The translations under genes and the position numbers were made by a program. Under the pieces are notes generated by a model. The model was not told the origin of the DNA. It saw only the letters and a program-made list of their open reading frames with translations, and made no database searches. A stretch of 64,000 bases of DNA, from NCBI GenBank assembly GCA_039105265.1, contig JAPFFF010000018.1, positions 1,612,001 to 1,676,000 of the forward strand, read 5' to 3'. Below, piece by piece: positions 10,192 to 20,537 of this stretch (position 1 is the first letter of the stretch; every line of letters starts with the position of its first letter). The stretch comes from Tritrichomonas musculus. Lineage: Eukaryota; Parabasalia; Tritrichomonadida; Tritrichomonadidae.

Positions 10192-12297
10192 TCATTGGTC
10201 ATCTGGATTTTCTTTGTTTTCTTCTTTTTTGACATTTTGCATTTTTTTATAATGTCTTAAAAGAAGAGAAACTACAATAAGAAGCCCGCAAAGAGGAAAC
10301 ACTGCTTCAAAGCCAAAAATAAAAAAGAAGAAGAGAAATATTGTTAAAGCAATCAATGGAGGTGATCTAGACAACTTGTTACGGATCTTATTAATTTTAT
10401 GATCAATTGAATCATCATCGTCAACGAATTCATCTATGTCATTGTTTTTCTTAATTTTTTCTTTTGTTGGCTGCTTTTTCTTCTCAATAGTTTGAGGTTT
10501 CATTGAAAAAGGAACAAATGGTATCTTTGGACTAATTGCACGGGATACCTCAACAAAAAGCTTATCAGGGACATTTTTCATGTTATTTGAACGCTTTTTG
10601 AGAGTTGATGCGTTATGATAAACAAAATCTTTTTTCATCATAGTTTGATTAATGGTAAAATTACTACTGCTAGCAGATAAAAAGCTGAACGGAGATTCTG
10701 ATTTTTGACCAATTGTATTTGAATAAGAAGCCTGATGAGAGATTAAAGAAGGGCTTGAATGAGGATTATCTTTTATCTCAATCTTGCTGCTAAGAAAGTC
10801 ATCGTTACTTAAATTTGGTGATTGTTGTTGCTGCTGTTGAAAAGATCCAAAGTCAAAAGAATCAATACCAGCTGACTCTCCAAAAGGGAGATTGAAATCA
10901 GCCATTGAATCATAATTTCGCATTGCAGGTGAGCCGCTTGTAGATTCATTTGGGCTTGCTTGATAATTATTATTAATTATATTATTGTCAGGTTTGAAAG
11001 GATCATCATCAGAAAAGTTCCCAAAATCAGACATTGAAGCGTTAAAAGAACCACTATTAAAAGAATCAAAATTGCTGTTATTGAATTTTTGGCTCATTAT
11101 CATTGCCATTCCTTCAAAAGAGTTTCCATCAATTCGTTGTTTAACAAAGTTGTGGCCATCTGGAAGATTTTGCTGCGCAGATTGAATTTGTGATTGAATT
11201 CCAGAATTCACATCAGATTCACCGAAAGTTACAAAAGTGCCATAATTCTCTGAGTTAGTTTTTGATGTAAACCCACTGTTATTAATACTATCATAAATAA
11301 TATTATTAGTTGTGATTTTATTATTTGCAGCAATTTTGGTATGATCAACTTCGATTATGTTTTGCAGTGTTTCATATTTATCTAAATTTTCTGAACGTTT
11401 AATAAATGGATGATTTAGAAGCTGTTCAATTTTCCATCGTTTATTTGGATCTGTTTCAATACAATGAGAAATAAAGTCACAAATTTCTGGTGAATGCATT
11501 GATGGAAAACGATAACCTGGAAATCCTTTGATAGTAATTTCTATCATTGCTTTAGTCGGATCTAATTCAGCAAATGGTGGAGCACCTTCACAAAGTTCAA
11601 CAGCTGTAATACCAATACTCCAGATATCGGCTTCATAGCTGTATGGAATGCCACTAATAACTTCAGGTGCCATCCAATATGGTGATCCAATAATTGTCAT
11701 ATTTTGAGATTGATCAGATTCAAAAATTCTAGTGATACCAAAATCACTTATTTTAATATCTCCATTGCTAGTAATCAATATGTTGGAAGATTTTATATCT
11801 CTGTGTGCAATTTGAAAATCATTATGAATTGTCTCAAGACCTTTAAGTACATCAAACATAACTAATGATATTTGGTCTTCACTAAGAACTTGCTGTCTAG
11901 CGTCTAAAATATTTCTTAAAGAACATCTATCGCAGTATTCCATTAAAATCATGAGTGAGCCCTCAAGAGGTACGCTACCAAAATATTTAATTGTATAAGG
12001 ACTCTCTATTTTACGTAAAAGTTCTATCTCTTTTGTAAGTTCGTTTTTCGATACTTCATTTTCAAGGAAATTTTGGTTGATTAATTTTCCTGCTAAAATT
12101 GTCATTGATGGGCTATGAAGAATTTCCGCAACAGTGCCAAAGCTACCTTGTCCTATTATTCGAACTTTTGCAAAAATTGAAGATGGATTTACTAACGGAT
12201 CGTATTCCCACTCAAAATCGGTATTCATATGAACAGCTGGAGTAGTGTTTGAAGCTCCAGAAGAATCTGTCTTTTCTTGTTTTAAATTTTGTATCAT
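10192..12297 (-). CDS. STE20-type Ser/Thr protein kinase with C-terminal membrane segments
   Basis: 701 residues. The kinase domain spans about residues 42-308 and looks active: Gly loop GQGSFG (49-54), AGK lysine K71, HRDIKSSN with D167, DFG D185, and MAPE at 209-212. The GSPYWMAPEV activation-segment signature is typical of the STE20/MST group. Residues 310-610 are low-complexity (Asn/Ser, a six-Gln run) and presumably disordered. Near the C-terminus are two closely spaced hydrophobic stretches (IALTIFLFFFFIFGF and FPLCGLLIVVSLLL), followed by a basic tail with LLRHYKKM. A kinase tethered by a membrane hairpin is unusual for STE20 kinases; the anchoring is inferred from hydrophobicity only. 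Substrate and pathway cannot be told from sequence. Confidence 0.85.
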   Translation of the reverse strand: MIQNLKQEKTDSSGASNTTPAVHMNTDFEWEYDPLVNPSSIFAKVRIIGQGSFGTVAEILHSPSMTILAGKLINQNFLENEVSKNELTKEIELLRKIESPYTIKYFGSVPLEGSLMILMEYCDRCSLRNILDARQQVLSEDQISLVMFDVLKGLETIHNDFQIAHRDIKSSNILITSNGDIKISDFGITRIFESDQSQNMTIIGSPYWMAPEVISGIPYSYEADIWSIGITAVELCEGAPPFAELDPTKAMIEITIKGFPGYRFPSMHSPEICDFISHCIETDPNKRWKIEQLLNHPFIKRSENLDKYETLQNIIEVDHTKIAANNKITTNNIIYDSINNSGFTSKTNSENYGTFVTFGESDVNSGIQSQIQSAQQNLPDGHNFVKQRIDGNSFEGMAMIMSQKFNNSNFDSFNSGSFNASMSDFGNFSDDDPFKPDNNIINNNYQASPNESTSGSPAMRNYDSMADFNLPFGESAGIDSFDFGSFQQQQQQSPNLSNDDFLSSKIEIKDNPHSSPSLISHQASYSNTIGQKSESPFSFLSASSSNFTINQTMMKKDFVYHNASTLKKRSNNMKNVPDKLFVEVSRAISPKIPFVPFSMKPQTIEKKKQPTKEKIKKNNDIDEFVDDDDSIDHKINKIRNKLSRSPPLIALTIFLFFFFIFGFEAVFPLCGLLIVVSLLLRHYKKMQNVKKEENKENPDDQ

Positions 12298-13009
12298 TCT
12301 CTATATCAAGTAAAAAAAATAAGAGAATATTCAATGATTTATAGAAATAAAAAATAGCAATAATTTAACCATGACGATTATTTTTTTACAATATTTGAAT
12401 TGTTCTTAATTTTAAAAGAATTAAATAGTTCTTTTCAATTGTATAATAAAAGAATTTTATAATTCGCTCAAATAGAAATAAATAACTTTATTTTGAATAA
12501 TGGTTGAATTTTATTTTGTCCATAATTTAATAAAATTATTTAATTTATTTTTTTTGAAAAGACTGTTTGAAAATTCAATAAAAAACAAAAAGTAGGTTTA
12601 AATAATATTCTGAAATTTCAGGTCAATTAACAATTCCAACCACTGATCAATTGAAGAATTAACTATAGCAAAATATCAATAATTTGGTTATGAAAAGATG
12701 AATATAACCAAAAAGCAAATATGATTTCAAAGGTTTGTTTATACTTATAAGTATGAGTGTAAAGATATGTTTATGCATATAAGTATGATTCATGTTTCAA
12801 TTGTTTAATATTAGTTTTCTATTTTTATTAGTTTTATATATCATAAATAAACAAAAATATTATATATTTTATTCATTAATTACAAAGATATTATAAAATT
12901 TTATTTTTTTTTATTAAGAAAATAAATTATTCAATTTTTTTACAATTTAAAGGATTTTAAGATATAATAAAACACGTTTTTCTCAAAATAAAAAAAAATA
13001 AAATAAAAA
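12298..13009. other. AT-rich intergenic spacer
   Basis: Upstream of the kinase gene and running into the Rep fossil. It contains short direct repeats of ATAAGTATGA (12749-12790). It is very A/T-rich and I see no coding sequence. Confidence 0.4.
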
Positions 13010-13745
13010 CAAGAGTTACAAATTTCTATACTATCAAGTATTGTATGTGATGTGTAGAAAAGGCTCCATCTACTGATAAACTATATTTACACGCATAGAT
13101 TTAATTCTCAAAGCAGGTCTATGGATCTCAGTTAAAGAGATTAGTTCCGAGTGCTCATTTGGAGTAGAGTAGAATAGAGGTCCTTATAATTAAAATGTGG
13201 ATTATATTAAGAAAGGAGGAGTATTTTGTGAAGTTGGAGATTCACCAAAATCCATCATGAAACTTGGGAAAAGGAATGAGTACTACTTATCACTTATTTT
13301 AGATGTAAAAATACTCTTAAATGAATATTTTTGACAGAAATACCCTGATATTTACTTCCATCAGTTTCAAAAAGTATTTGACATTCTTACTCGATAGAAT
13401 CAATAAAAACAAATTAGGAATTTCAGGTTACATGGAGAGCCAGGAACAGTGAACAAATCTTTGAAAAAAAATTGTAACAAATGGTGGAAAGGTCTGGATG
13501 TTAGTGTCCATAAGTGCATAATGATAGATAATTTCCCAAAGATGGTACGTACTTTACACAATTCTTGAAGATTTAGTGAGATCTTTAAACGTTCAATGGT
13601 GAATTAAAAAGAGGACATATCTGGATTAATCCAGGTTAATATTTTTTTATCATCACAAGTAACTATTCTATTGATGATGTATTCAATGAATCAGATGTTG
13701 AAGCTTTGAAAAGAAGATTTGCACAACTCAATTAGATAAATTTAA
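13010..13745 (+). mobile_element. Fossil CRESS-DNA-virus-type Rep sequence
   Basis: The plus strand carries, in the right order and spacing, the two halves of a rolling-circle replication initiator. First comes an HUH-endonuclease-like part (about 13010-13260), with a recognisable catalytic-helix neighbourhood near 13200. Then comes a superfamily-3 helicase-like part (about 13400-13730), with Walker A-, Walker B- and motif C-like patches and a KWW-G segment typical of circular Rep-encoding ssDNA viruses and related plasmids. It is broken, with several interruptions (at least about five). It looks old relative to neighbouring genes, since its copy is worn throughout. No capsid gene was seen next to it. 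It lies beside a decayed Tc1/mariner fragment. Family assignment beyond Cressdnaviricota-like Rep is not possible by eye. Confidence 0.7.
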
Positions 13746-14029
13746 TCTTTTAGATTCAATAGTTTAAAAAGTTGAGAATATTTTAGTTGAAATTATTAAA
13801 TGAGAAACTATAGATTAATGGATGAAATGAATATTATTGCTCAAATAAACCAAGACAAATAAATTATTCTCAAATGATTTATACTTTTGCTTTTGGCTTA
13901 CCATCAATTAGTTTGTCAGCATATTATTTTGTTCAATCATAATTATCATTAAATGATAATAGATCATTATTCCTTCATATAAGTGAATTTATGACTATCA
14001 TACTTTCTCTAAACTTTAAAAGAATATAA

Positions 14030-14650
14030 AAATCTAATAAAAAAAGATACAAAGATAGAATCGTTTATATGGGCAATAGGTTTTGAGAACATTCCATCGT
14101 AATTAAAGCTGTATGCTGAGTCGCTCCATCTTGAACCAAGAGCCTATTTTTATAACCATATTGGGTTTTTTTTTATGGAATCAGCATTTTCGATGAATTC
14201 ATCGATGTAGTTAATCGAATCAAAACTCTAGTTAATTGTAATCAAAGGCGTGTTTCATTTGGTTGAAATACCCAGCATCATTCTTTTATGAATATATTTT
14301 AGCTTTCTGTGTTGAACTAGTTCTTCGTTGAATTCACCTCGCAGACTCCAAAGCTAGCAATGATTATTGTCTATATAGAACATCGATTCATCAACAAATA
14401 TCGCTTTTGATCAGTCTGTATTTGCTTGAATGTGATGATTCGCGATTGAGAGCCTCTTGATTCGTTGTTGTTCTGTAATTTCAAATGTATTAATGGGAGG
14501 TAAATAATGATAATTTAGATCATGAAGAATACTATTAATTGTTCCATAAGATGCATTAGGTAAATCATCTCTGCTCTTCAGAATATCCACAATGGCTTTG
14601 CTTGGCATTCGGCGATTTTGTTGTGCATTTGAATCAATTGCATTTTTAAA
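14030..14650 (-). mobile_element. Decayed Tc1/mariner-type transposase fragment
   Basis: On the minus strand a 65-residue open stretch (14411-14608) begins MPSKAIVDILKSRDDLPNAS, which fits the helix-turn-helix linker of Tc1/mariner transposases. In-frame reading extends upstream (IDSNAQQNRR). Past its stop come SKAIFVDESMFYIDNN, with the first catalytic Asp, and later, in another frame, LLVQDGATQHTA, with the second Asp about 88 residues on; the usual D-D spacing is near 90. The expected third acidic residue and the SPDLNP-like block were not found, so the fragment is truncated as well as interrupted by stops and frameshifts. It is a dead copy. No clear terminal inverted repeats were identified. 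Confidence 0.72.
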
Positions 14651-14667
14651 GTTCAGGTGAGTAGAAA

Positions 14668-14750
14668 TGTGTCATACAACTAAGTCGCCGATTTGCTATA
14701 TAACCAAGTCATCTATGTGTCATACAACAGATGTCGATGTGGTTATATAA
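14668..14750. repeat. Two-copy 48-bp tandem repeat
   Basis: TGTGTCATACAAC occurs at 14668-14680 and again at 14716-14728. Each copy is followed by a GTCG-containing stretch and TATATAAC. It lies just beyond the 5' end of the transposase fragment, where a subterminal transposon repeat could sit. The role is unknown. Confidence 0.55.
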
Positions 14751-14754
14751 CGCT

Positions 14755-15484
14755 TTTCACAGTGAAAGTGCAGAACTCATCCACTTACTCGAAGAATACC
14801 AAGTTGATCCACAAGGCGTGAAATATTTGGGAAGTCTTGAAGAGTCATCATAATAACATCGCGAATTACATAGAAAGCAATCTTATTGAAGAAGAATTTG
14901 ATAATATTATCAAATAAGAATGTTTAAATGCAGCATTTTCCAAACAATGTTTACGAATTGATTTCGAATCCTCAAAGAAAGTACATGCTAAGCTACTTCT
15001 CTTTCACTATTCCTGTTGTGATGATTCCATCAACTGTTACACGCATTGGCTGTAATGCTTTCAAAGACATTTCTATTCCTCCTTCTGTGGCTGTAATTAG
15101 CAATGCACTTTTTAATGGCTGCAAGTCATTCGCTAGATTCGCAATTCATCCTTCTGTTACTTACATCGATCCAAATGCTTTCATCAATTGTTTGCTGCTA
15201 CGAAAAATAACAATTTCTTCTTCTGTGACAGATATTAGGCAGCGAAGCTTTCGTTAATTTCAAATCCCTTCGAAAAGTGGATATTAATATCTTCTATCAC
15301 CTTAATTCAAATGGACACGTTTAAGAATTGTATATCTTTTGAAACAATTTCTTTTCCTCAGACTCTTCAAGAAATATCCTTTGATTCTTTCAATGGATGC
15401 GAGTCTTTAACAAGTATTCAATTCCCACCTACCTTTATGTTAGCTGACTATAATTTTTCGGTTCATGCAGAAGGCTCCGTGAAA
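14755..15484 (+). pseudogene. BspA-type leucine-rich-repeat protein, broken
   Basis: A 109-residue open piece (14928-15257) carries LRR_5/BspA-type repeats: IPSTVTRIGCNAFKD, IPPSVAVISNALFNGCKS, IHPSVTYIDPNAFINC and ISSSVTDI. The pattern continues in other frames to about 15450 (for example SEAFVNFKSLRKVDI and FPQTLQEISFDSFNGCESLT). Upstream, 14760-14860 reads HSAELIHLLEEYQVDPQGVK, which looks like the protein's N-terminal part. At least three frame changes or stops separate these pieces, and one repeat has lost part of its length. BspA-like proteins form large, mostly surface families in trichomonads. This copy is a host pseudogene. Confidence 0.75.
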
Positions 15485-16023
15485 TAAGAAAGCCTTCAAA
15501 TGCAGTAATCGAGCGAAAAGGGACTCCCTAAAGGAGTAAAGATAGTTAGTTATTAGATATATTTTCAGAAGAAGTTTTAGTTTTTCCACAATATTTAATT
15601 TATAGATAAATTATAAATCAATTTAAATTAAAATTAAGGTTTTGAGCATTTTTTTTTTTGGCTATAGATTTCAATTAAAAATTGTTTTATATTGACCTTG
15701 AATTTCATTAAATTGGTCAAATACAATCGTTGATTTTACGATATAATTCAAAAAGTGGAAAAAAAAAAAGTAAATGTATCACTTTTATCTTTGAAAATTA
15801 GTCGTTTTGATGTTTTATTTATTTATTCATATACTAATAAAAACTGGGACAAAATCGCCAGATAATATATAAAATCATAACATGAAAAAAGTGGTATAAG
15901 AAATCTCATACATCTACAAAGCAGATTTTATATTCAATAATCTTTATATGATAAAACAATTAGAATAATAAAAGAAAAAAATAAAAACAGTTTTATTAAT
16001 AACAACAACATCATAAATATAAA
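15485..16023. other. AT-rich intergenic spacer
   Basis: Follows the BspA pseudogene and precedes the 3' end of the MON1-like gene. The short palindrome-like ACTCCCTAAAGGAGT lies at 15522-15536. No gene was recognised. Confidence 0.4.
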
Positions 16024-17430
16024 TTAGGATGCAGCTGAAACCAAAGAATCAAATAAGTGTTTATTTGCATCAATGACATCTTTCGTATTCATTACACCCA
16101 AATATACTGTCATCAATTCAAAACATTGAATTGATGAATCGTTTGGAAACAAATCTGTAACAATTTTTGAATAGGAGATATCACCAGGTTGAATTTTTAA
16201 TTTTTCTGTTGGCGTGATAACATTGCTTTTTCTCCTAAATTTCAATTCATAGGTAAATTGAAATTTCATTTGATTTTCAAACATAACAAAATTGCCTGTT
16301 TGAAGAGCCATCATTGCAACTGATGCCATCTTTCTTTGTATTTTCGTAAATATTGGATAGGCAACATTTGGTTTTAACATTTCATAATAATGCCCTGTTG
16401 TTCGATTAACAAGAAGATAATGTAAAAGACCTGTAATTTGAAATGATTTTGGTATAAGAGGTGGTTGATCAAAACTTTTGATTAATGTTATGAATCCTTT
16501 TATTATCTGATATATCTGTTCACGAATTTCATCTGTTGGCTGTTCTCGCTTAAATACAAGTGTAATTACAAAAGAAGAATTTTGACCAAGTTGAGCTTCG
16601 CTTAAAAAACAGCATTGGGGAGAATTATTAAAATACAAATATACACGTCTGTATTTTATGCTTTCTTTTGAAAAGTCTTCTGATACACTTGTATCAGATG
16701 AAAAAGATGAAGATGAAAAATTAACTCGTTCGTTTAATGCAAGTTGAAATAAATCTCTTTGATCTATGCTTTTAAAAGAACTCTGCTTGCATTTATATCG
16801 TCCAATAATTTTATGATTAAAGAATAACACACATTCAACAAATGTAGGATCAATTGGAATTTGATTGAAAGGATTATGATCTTTGAGGAATTTTGATAAA
16901 TTTGAATGTTTTACATCAATATCAGGGACACATAATAAATATTTATAATCTTTATTACATAATTCAAAGAAAGTTTCAATACATTTTGCATATGTTTTAC
17001 GGTGATCCTCATTAATATTGTTACTCATAAAAGTCTCAAAGTTTTTCCCAAAAATAAACACAGCAATATCGTGGATAATTTGTAATAAAAAGAGAAGAAG
17101 GCCATCTGAAATTCTATGATGAGATTGAATATAAAATAGCATTCCATTATATATCTGAAGAACAACAACTTGATCACCAGCGGTAAAAGAAGTGAGTGTT
17201 TCCTTAAAATTTCGTAATAAAAAAACCATTGAAGTAAATAGTGTTAATCCTTCTTCACTTCGGCCAGCAAGAGGATAAAAAATTGCAGAAGGCGAAATCA
17301 CCTTAATACATTCTTGTGGAATAAAAAGATCTTTGGTTTCTTTTTTTTCTGTATTCATTATATATATTATATAGGTGAAAAAATTAACCATTAGAAGATC
17401 ATCTTTGATTCCTAAATAAGCTTTTTCCAT
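16024..17430 (-). CDS. MON1-like longin-domain protein (Rab7 GEF subunit candidate)
   Basis: 468 residues if the first Met is used. A second Met at residue 25 (codon at 17356-17358, MNTEKKETKDLF) is a more natural start because residues 1-24 are hydrophobic and poorly conserved-looking. Residues 50-130 (PLAGRSEEGLTLFTSMVFLL, FTAGDQVVVLQIYNGMLFYI, then LQIIHDIAVFIFGKNFE) resemble the first longin domain of MON1, which in other eukaryotes reads through G-D-x-K-I-V-F-L and ends in a helix with L-TG/LEHIF. A later ITGLLHYLLVNRTTGHYYE resembles MON1's GLRHFLYKS block. MON1 pairs with CCZ1 to activate Rab7 on late endosomes; that is inferred. Another longin-domain family (HPS1, FUZ) is possible. 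Confidence 0.5.
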   Translation of the reverse strand: MEKAYLGIKDDLLMVNFFTYIIYIMNTEKKETKDLFIPQECIKVISPSAIFYPLAGRSEEGLTLFTSMVFLLRNFKETLTSFTAGDQVVVLQIYNGMLFYIQSHHRISDGLLLFLLQIIHDIAVFIFGKNFETFMSNNINEDHRKTYAKCIETFFELCNKDYKYLLCVPDIDVKHSNLSKFLKDHNPFNQIPIDPTFVECVLFFNHKIIGRYKCKQSSFKSIDQRDLFQLALNERVNFSSSSFSSDTSVSEDFSKESIKYRRVYLYFNNSPQCCFLSEAQLGQNSSFVITLVFKREQPTDEIREQIYQIIKGFITLIKSFDQPPLIPKSFQITGLLHYLLVNRTTGHYYEMLKPNVAYPIFTKIQRKMASVAMMALQTGNFVMFENQMKFQFTYELKFRRKSNVITPTEKLKIQPGDISYSKIVTDLFPNDSSIQCFELMTVYLGVMNTKDVIDANKHLFDSLVSAAS

Positions 17431-17828
17431 ATAATTTAATTTAAATAATTTAAGATATTTTGAAGATAATATGAAAATTTACTGTTGTTAATGAGTATAT
17501 ATTTATATTTTTTTGGATATTTCTATTTTTGAAATTGAAAAAAATATTTCAATTTCTCTCAATATTATTGATAGATTTTCAATTGATTATTTTTATATAT
17601 ATCAATTTTGAAAAAAACAGAAATTAATATTTTATAAAATTAGAGCAAAAAATATTTTCTACACAGAAATTCATAATTTATACTATGTTTATTAATATAA
17701 TAATAATAGTTAAAATAATTTATCTATATATTTTTTATGATTCATGATTTCTAAATAAGATATTTATAAGCTATTGTTATAAAATAAAAACCCGATAAAA
17801 ATAAAATCAATTCAATAATTATTTATTC
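17431..17828. other. Divergent intergenic spacer
   Basis: Contains the promoters of the divergent MON1-like (minus) and pseudokinase (plus) genes. It is about 85 percent A+T by eye. No other element was seen. Confidence 0.4.
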
Positions 17829-20537
17829 TTGATGTCGCAAATAGATAGGTATATCGATATTCAAAATATTGATGATGATCTACTTCGTTCAGTATTTCCA
17901 TCAATAGATATTGACGATTTAACAAAATTTAAAAAAAGTTTTACATACCAAGCTCATCGAATATTTTTCCAACAGTATCAACAACACAATAAAAAAAACC
18001 CCAAATATATATCAAAAATACAAATCAAAGAAATTGAAAGCGCAAACGATTCTTCTCATAAATATAATTTGTTATTTGATTTAAACGAAATGAGCTTTAT
18101 GATCAATCACCAAAATTTTAAGAGCAAAGATGCAGAACGTGAAAAAGAAATATTTTTAAGAACAAAATCAAATTTCATTCTTCATTCACAAATGTTTCAA
18201 TCAGACCCAGAAGCATTTTTACCATATTTAATTGGGTCAACAATTGAAGAAATTATTAACCAAAACCAAGAAAGTCATATAATTACTGACGCCGATAAAA
18301 TATTATGGGTAATTGAAATTTCATCTGCAATGAGCGATCTTTATAATGAAAATAGCGATTCAAATAATTATAACTTTTACCATGGGAATATATCAGATCA
18401 ATCTTTTTTCATTGATTCTATGAAAAATGCTTATCTTTTTTCAATTTCGGAAAACAAACGCCATAATTATTTTCATATTAAAAACGATCAGCATATTCAT
18501 CAACAAACAAATATAAGTTTTCTTCAACAAAAAAAAATTGATGATTTGAATTCAATTGGAATATTAATTGCTGAAATTTTTGAAGAAAAAACACCAGAAA
18601 AGGAGTATTTTACTAATTCTAGCATTCAATTTTATAGAAATCATCATTCAGAAATTGATAAAATTCTTAATAATTTTCCTTATCGCAAAGGTACTTATAC
18701 CGAATTTAAGAATATTATTAGTGATATTCAAAACACGACGATTTATAAAGCACATCAACATGAAATAGAAAAGCGCTTAGAAAAAGCAAAATCTATTTCA
18801 CCCTCTATCAAAAGTTCATTTCATACTTTAATTTTCAGTAAACTAGTAGGAGTCTATGATATAAAGCCAATTTGCGTACAATTATTCACTCAGTTAAGAG
18901 ATCAGAATGAAAAAGGAAGCGATTATTATCTTTTCTTTAATTTAATATTACATATCTTTTTCCCAGATGTAAATCAAAATTTGCGCAAAATTGATTATAT
19001 AGAACTATTAAATTTATTTAATACTGCTAATGATTTGACAACAAATATTTCAACATTATTAAATGAATATTTGCTAATTGAAAATGAATATCATAAAATA
19101 CTATACCAATTAAAAGTGGAAAAAATCATCAATGACAAAGCAATAAGCCAATTTAGTAACATTGAAATATTAATCAGAAATGAAATTGGAGGAAAGGCGA
19201 ATGATCAAGCGTTTTTACAATTCCTCCAAAAAATTATGCATTTTTATTTTCCGTATGAGAAAACCAAAAACAACAATATATTTGACTATTTTGGCATTAT
19301 TTACTTTTTGAAAAACAAAGAAAACGTTGTTCGAATTGCTCATCCAACAATGAGTGAGAAAAACATTAATCGACTAAATAGCCTTTCAAATAATGAGCAA
19401 ATTGAAAACTTTATCAAAAAATCAATTATTCAAAAATCTAATATTTGCGTATTAGATTTCATTCGAGAGTTTGATTCATCATTAATTAGACATAAATTAC
19501 TTTTCAATGTAAGTGACTCATCATTTTATCTTAATCGTATTTTCTTTTTTGGAGGTGATGTTAACGATTTTAGGAAAAAGGTTCGATATCAAGATGATCT
19601 ATTTACAAAAATAAATTCCAAATACATTCTTCATCTTGATTCTGAAGCGAATAACATGAAACATGATGCTAAGTCATCTTCCTCAGACTTCTCATTTATT
19701 CCAACAACGCTTCTTCACGTAATTCAAAGAAATAGCCACAATCGAATTATTAATGATTGCGATAAAATATTATGGGCTATTCAAATTGCTATTGCACTTA
19801 GAGATCTTCAAGAATATCTGAATCGTAATCACCAAGAGCATCAAACTGATTTTAAAGATTGCATTTATGATCAATCATTTTACATAGACTCAATGAAGAA
19901 CATTTATTTGGGAACACTCGCTTATCCATCTGAAAGAGAAAACGAAAATTCATGTTCAGATGGGCCTATTTATTTTAGATCTTTTAAGAATCCATCTTAT
20001 ATATATACTTATGGCGTTTTATTGAATGAGATTATTACCGAAATTGAACCAAAAAATTTGTTTGGTAAGGATTCACGCTCAGTTAGAGTAGAAAAGTTGA
20101 AGAAAGGATATTTCCAAAACGAAGAATTTGAAAAGACAGGTCAGAAATGGTATGAGCTATACGGCAATGATTTAAAAGATATTGTAAATAGTTGCCTGAA
20201 AAATGAAATTAATGAATTTGACACAATTCTTAATCTTTTGCGAGAAACAAAACTTTATAATAATTGGAAGTTTATTATTGAAAAAAGAGAAAAGGAGGCA
20301 AATCCACTTGATTCATCACGAAGATGTACTTTCAAGTCTCTTCTAATATCTGAAATATCTGGAATTGCTAACATAAATAATATATTCATAAATCTTTTTG
20401 AAAGATTAGATGAAAATAGCAATGACAAATATCAAAATTTCTACAACAAAATATTGAAAGAGTTAAAACATAATTATTCTCCTGTTAATTACTTTCAAGC
20501 AATTGTTCAAATATCAGAAGCTTCACAATCTGAATGA
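17829..20537 (+). CDS. Tandem pseudokinase-like protein
   Basis: 902 residues in two related halves. Each half has a worn kinase-like C-lobe. In half 1 the piece is ILWVIEISSAMSDLY, then FYHGNISDQSFFIDSMKNAY (near residue 185), then LNSIGILIAEIFEE. In half 2 it is ILWAIQIAIALRDLQ, then CIYDQSFYIDSMKNIYLG (near 675), then YTYGVLLNEIITE. The HRDxK/DFG residues needed for catalysis are absent: HGNIS or DCIYD stands where HRDLK would be. The QSF-IDSMKN block is shared by both halves, so the gene arose by internal duplication. Each half ends in a helical module of about 90 residues (EKRLEKAKSIS... / EKREKEANPLD...). The gene at 37730 has the same architecture. A scaffold or regulatory role is inference. 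Confidence 0.65.
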   Translation: MMSQIDRYIDIQNIDDDLLRSVFPSIDIDDLTKFKKSFTYQAHRIFFQQYQQHNKKNPKYISKIQIKEIESANDSSHKYNLLFDLNEMSFMINHQNFKSKDAEREKEIFLRTKSNFILHSQMFQSDPEAFLPYLIGSTIEEIINQNQESHIITDADKILWVIEISSAMSDLYNENSDSNNYNFYHGNISDQSFFIDSMKNAYLFSISENKRHNYFHIKNDQHIHQQTNISFLQQKKIDDLNSIGILIAEIFEEKTPEKEYFTNSSIQFYRNHHSEIDKILNNFPYRKGTYTEFKNIISDIQNTTIYKAHQHEIEKRLEKAKSISPSIKSSFHTLIFSKLVGVYDIKPICVQLFTQLRDQNEKGSDYYLFFNLILHIFFPDVNQNLRKIDYIELLNLFNTANDLTTNISTLLNEYLLIENEYHKILYQLKVEKIINDKAISQFSNIEILIRNEIGGKANDQAFLQFLQKIMHFYFPYEKTKNNNIFDYFGIIYFLKNKENVVRIAHPTMSEKNINRLNSLSNNEQIENFIKKSIIQKSNICVLDFIREFDSSLIRHKLLFNVSDSSFYLNRIFFFGGDVNDFRKKVRYQDDLFTKINSKYILHLDSEANNMKHDAKSSSSDFSFIPTTLLHVIQRNSHNRIINDCDKILWAIQIAIALRDLQEYLNRNHQEHQTDFKDCIYDQSFYIDSMKNIYLGTLAYPSERENENSCSDGPIYFRSFKNPSYIYTYGVLLNEIITEIEPKNLFGKDSRSVRVEKLKKGYFQNEEFEKTGQKWYELYGNDLKDIVNSCLKNEINEFDTILNLLRETKLYNNWKFIIEKREKEANPLDSSRRCTFKSLLISEISGIANINNIFINLFERLDENSNDKYQNFYNKILKELKHNYSPVNYFQAIVQISEASQSE

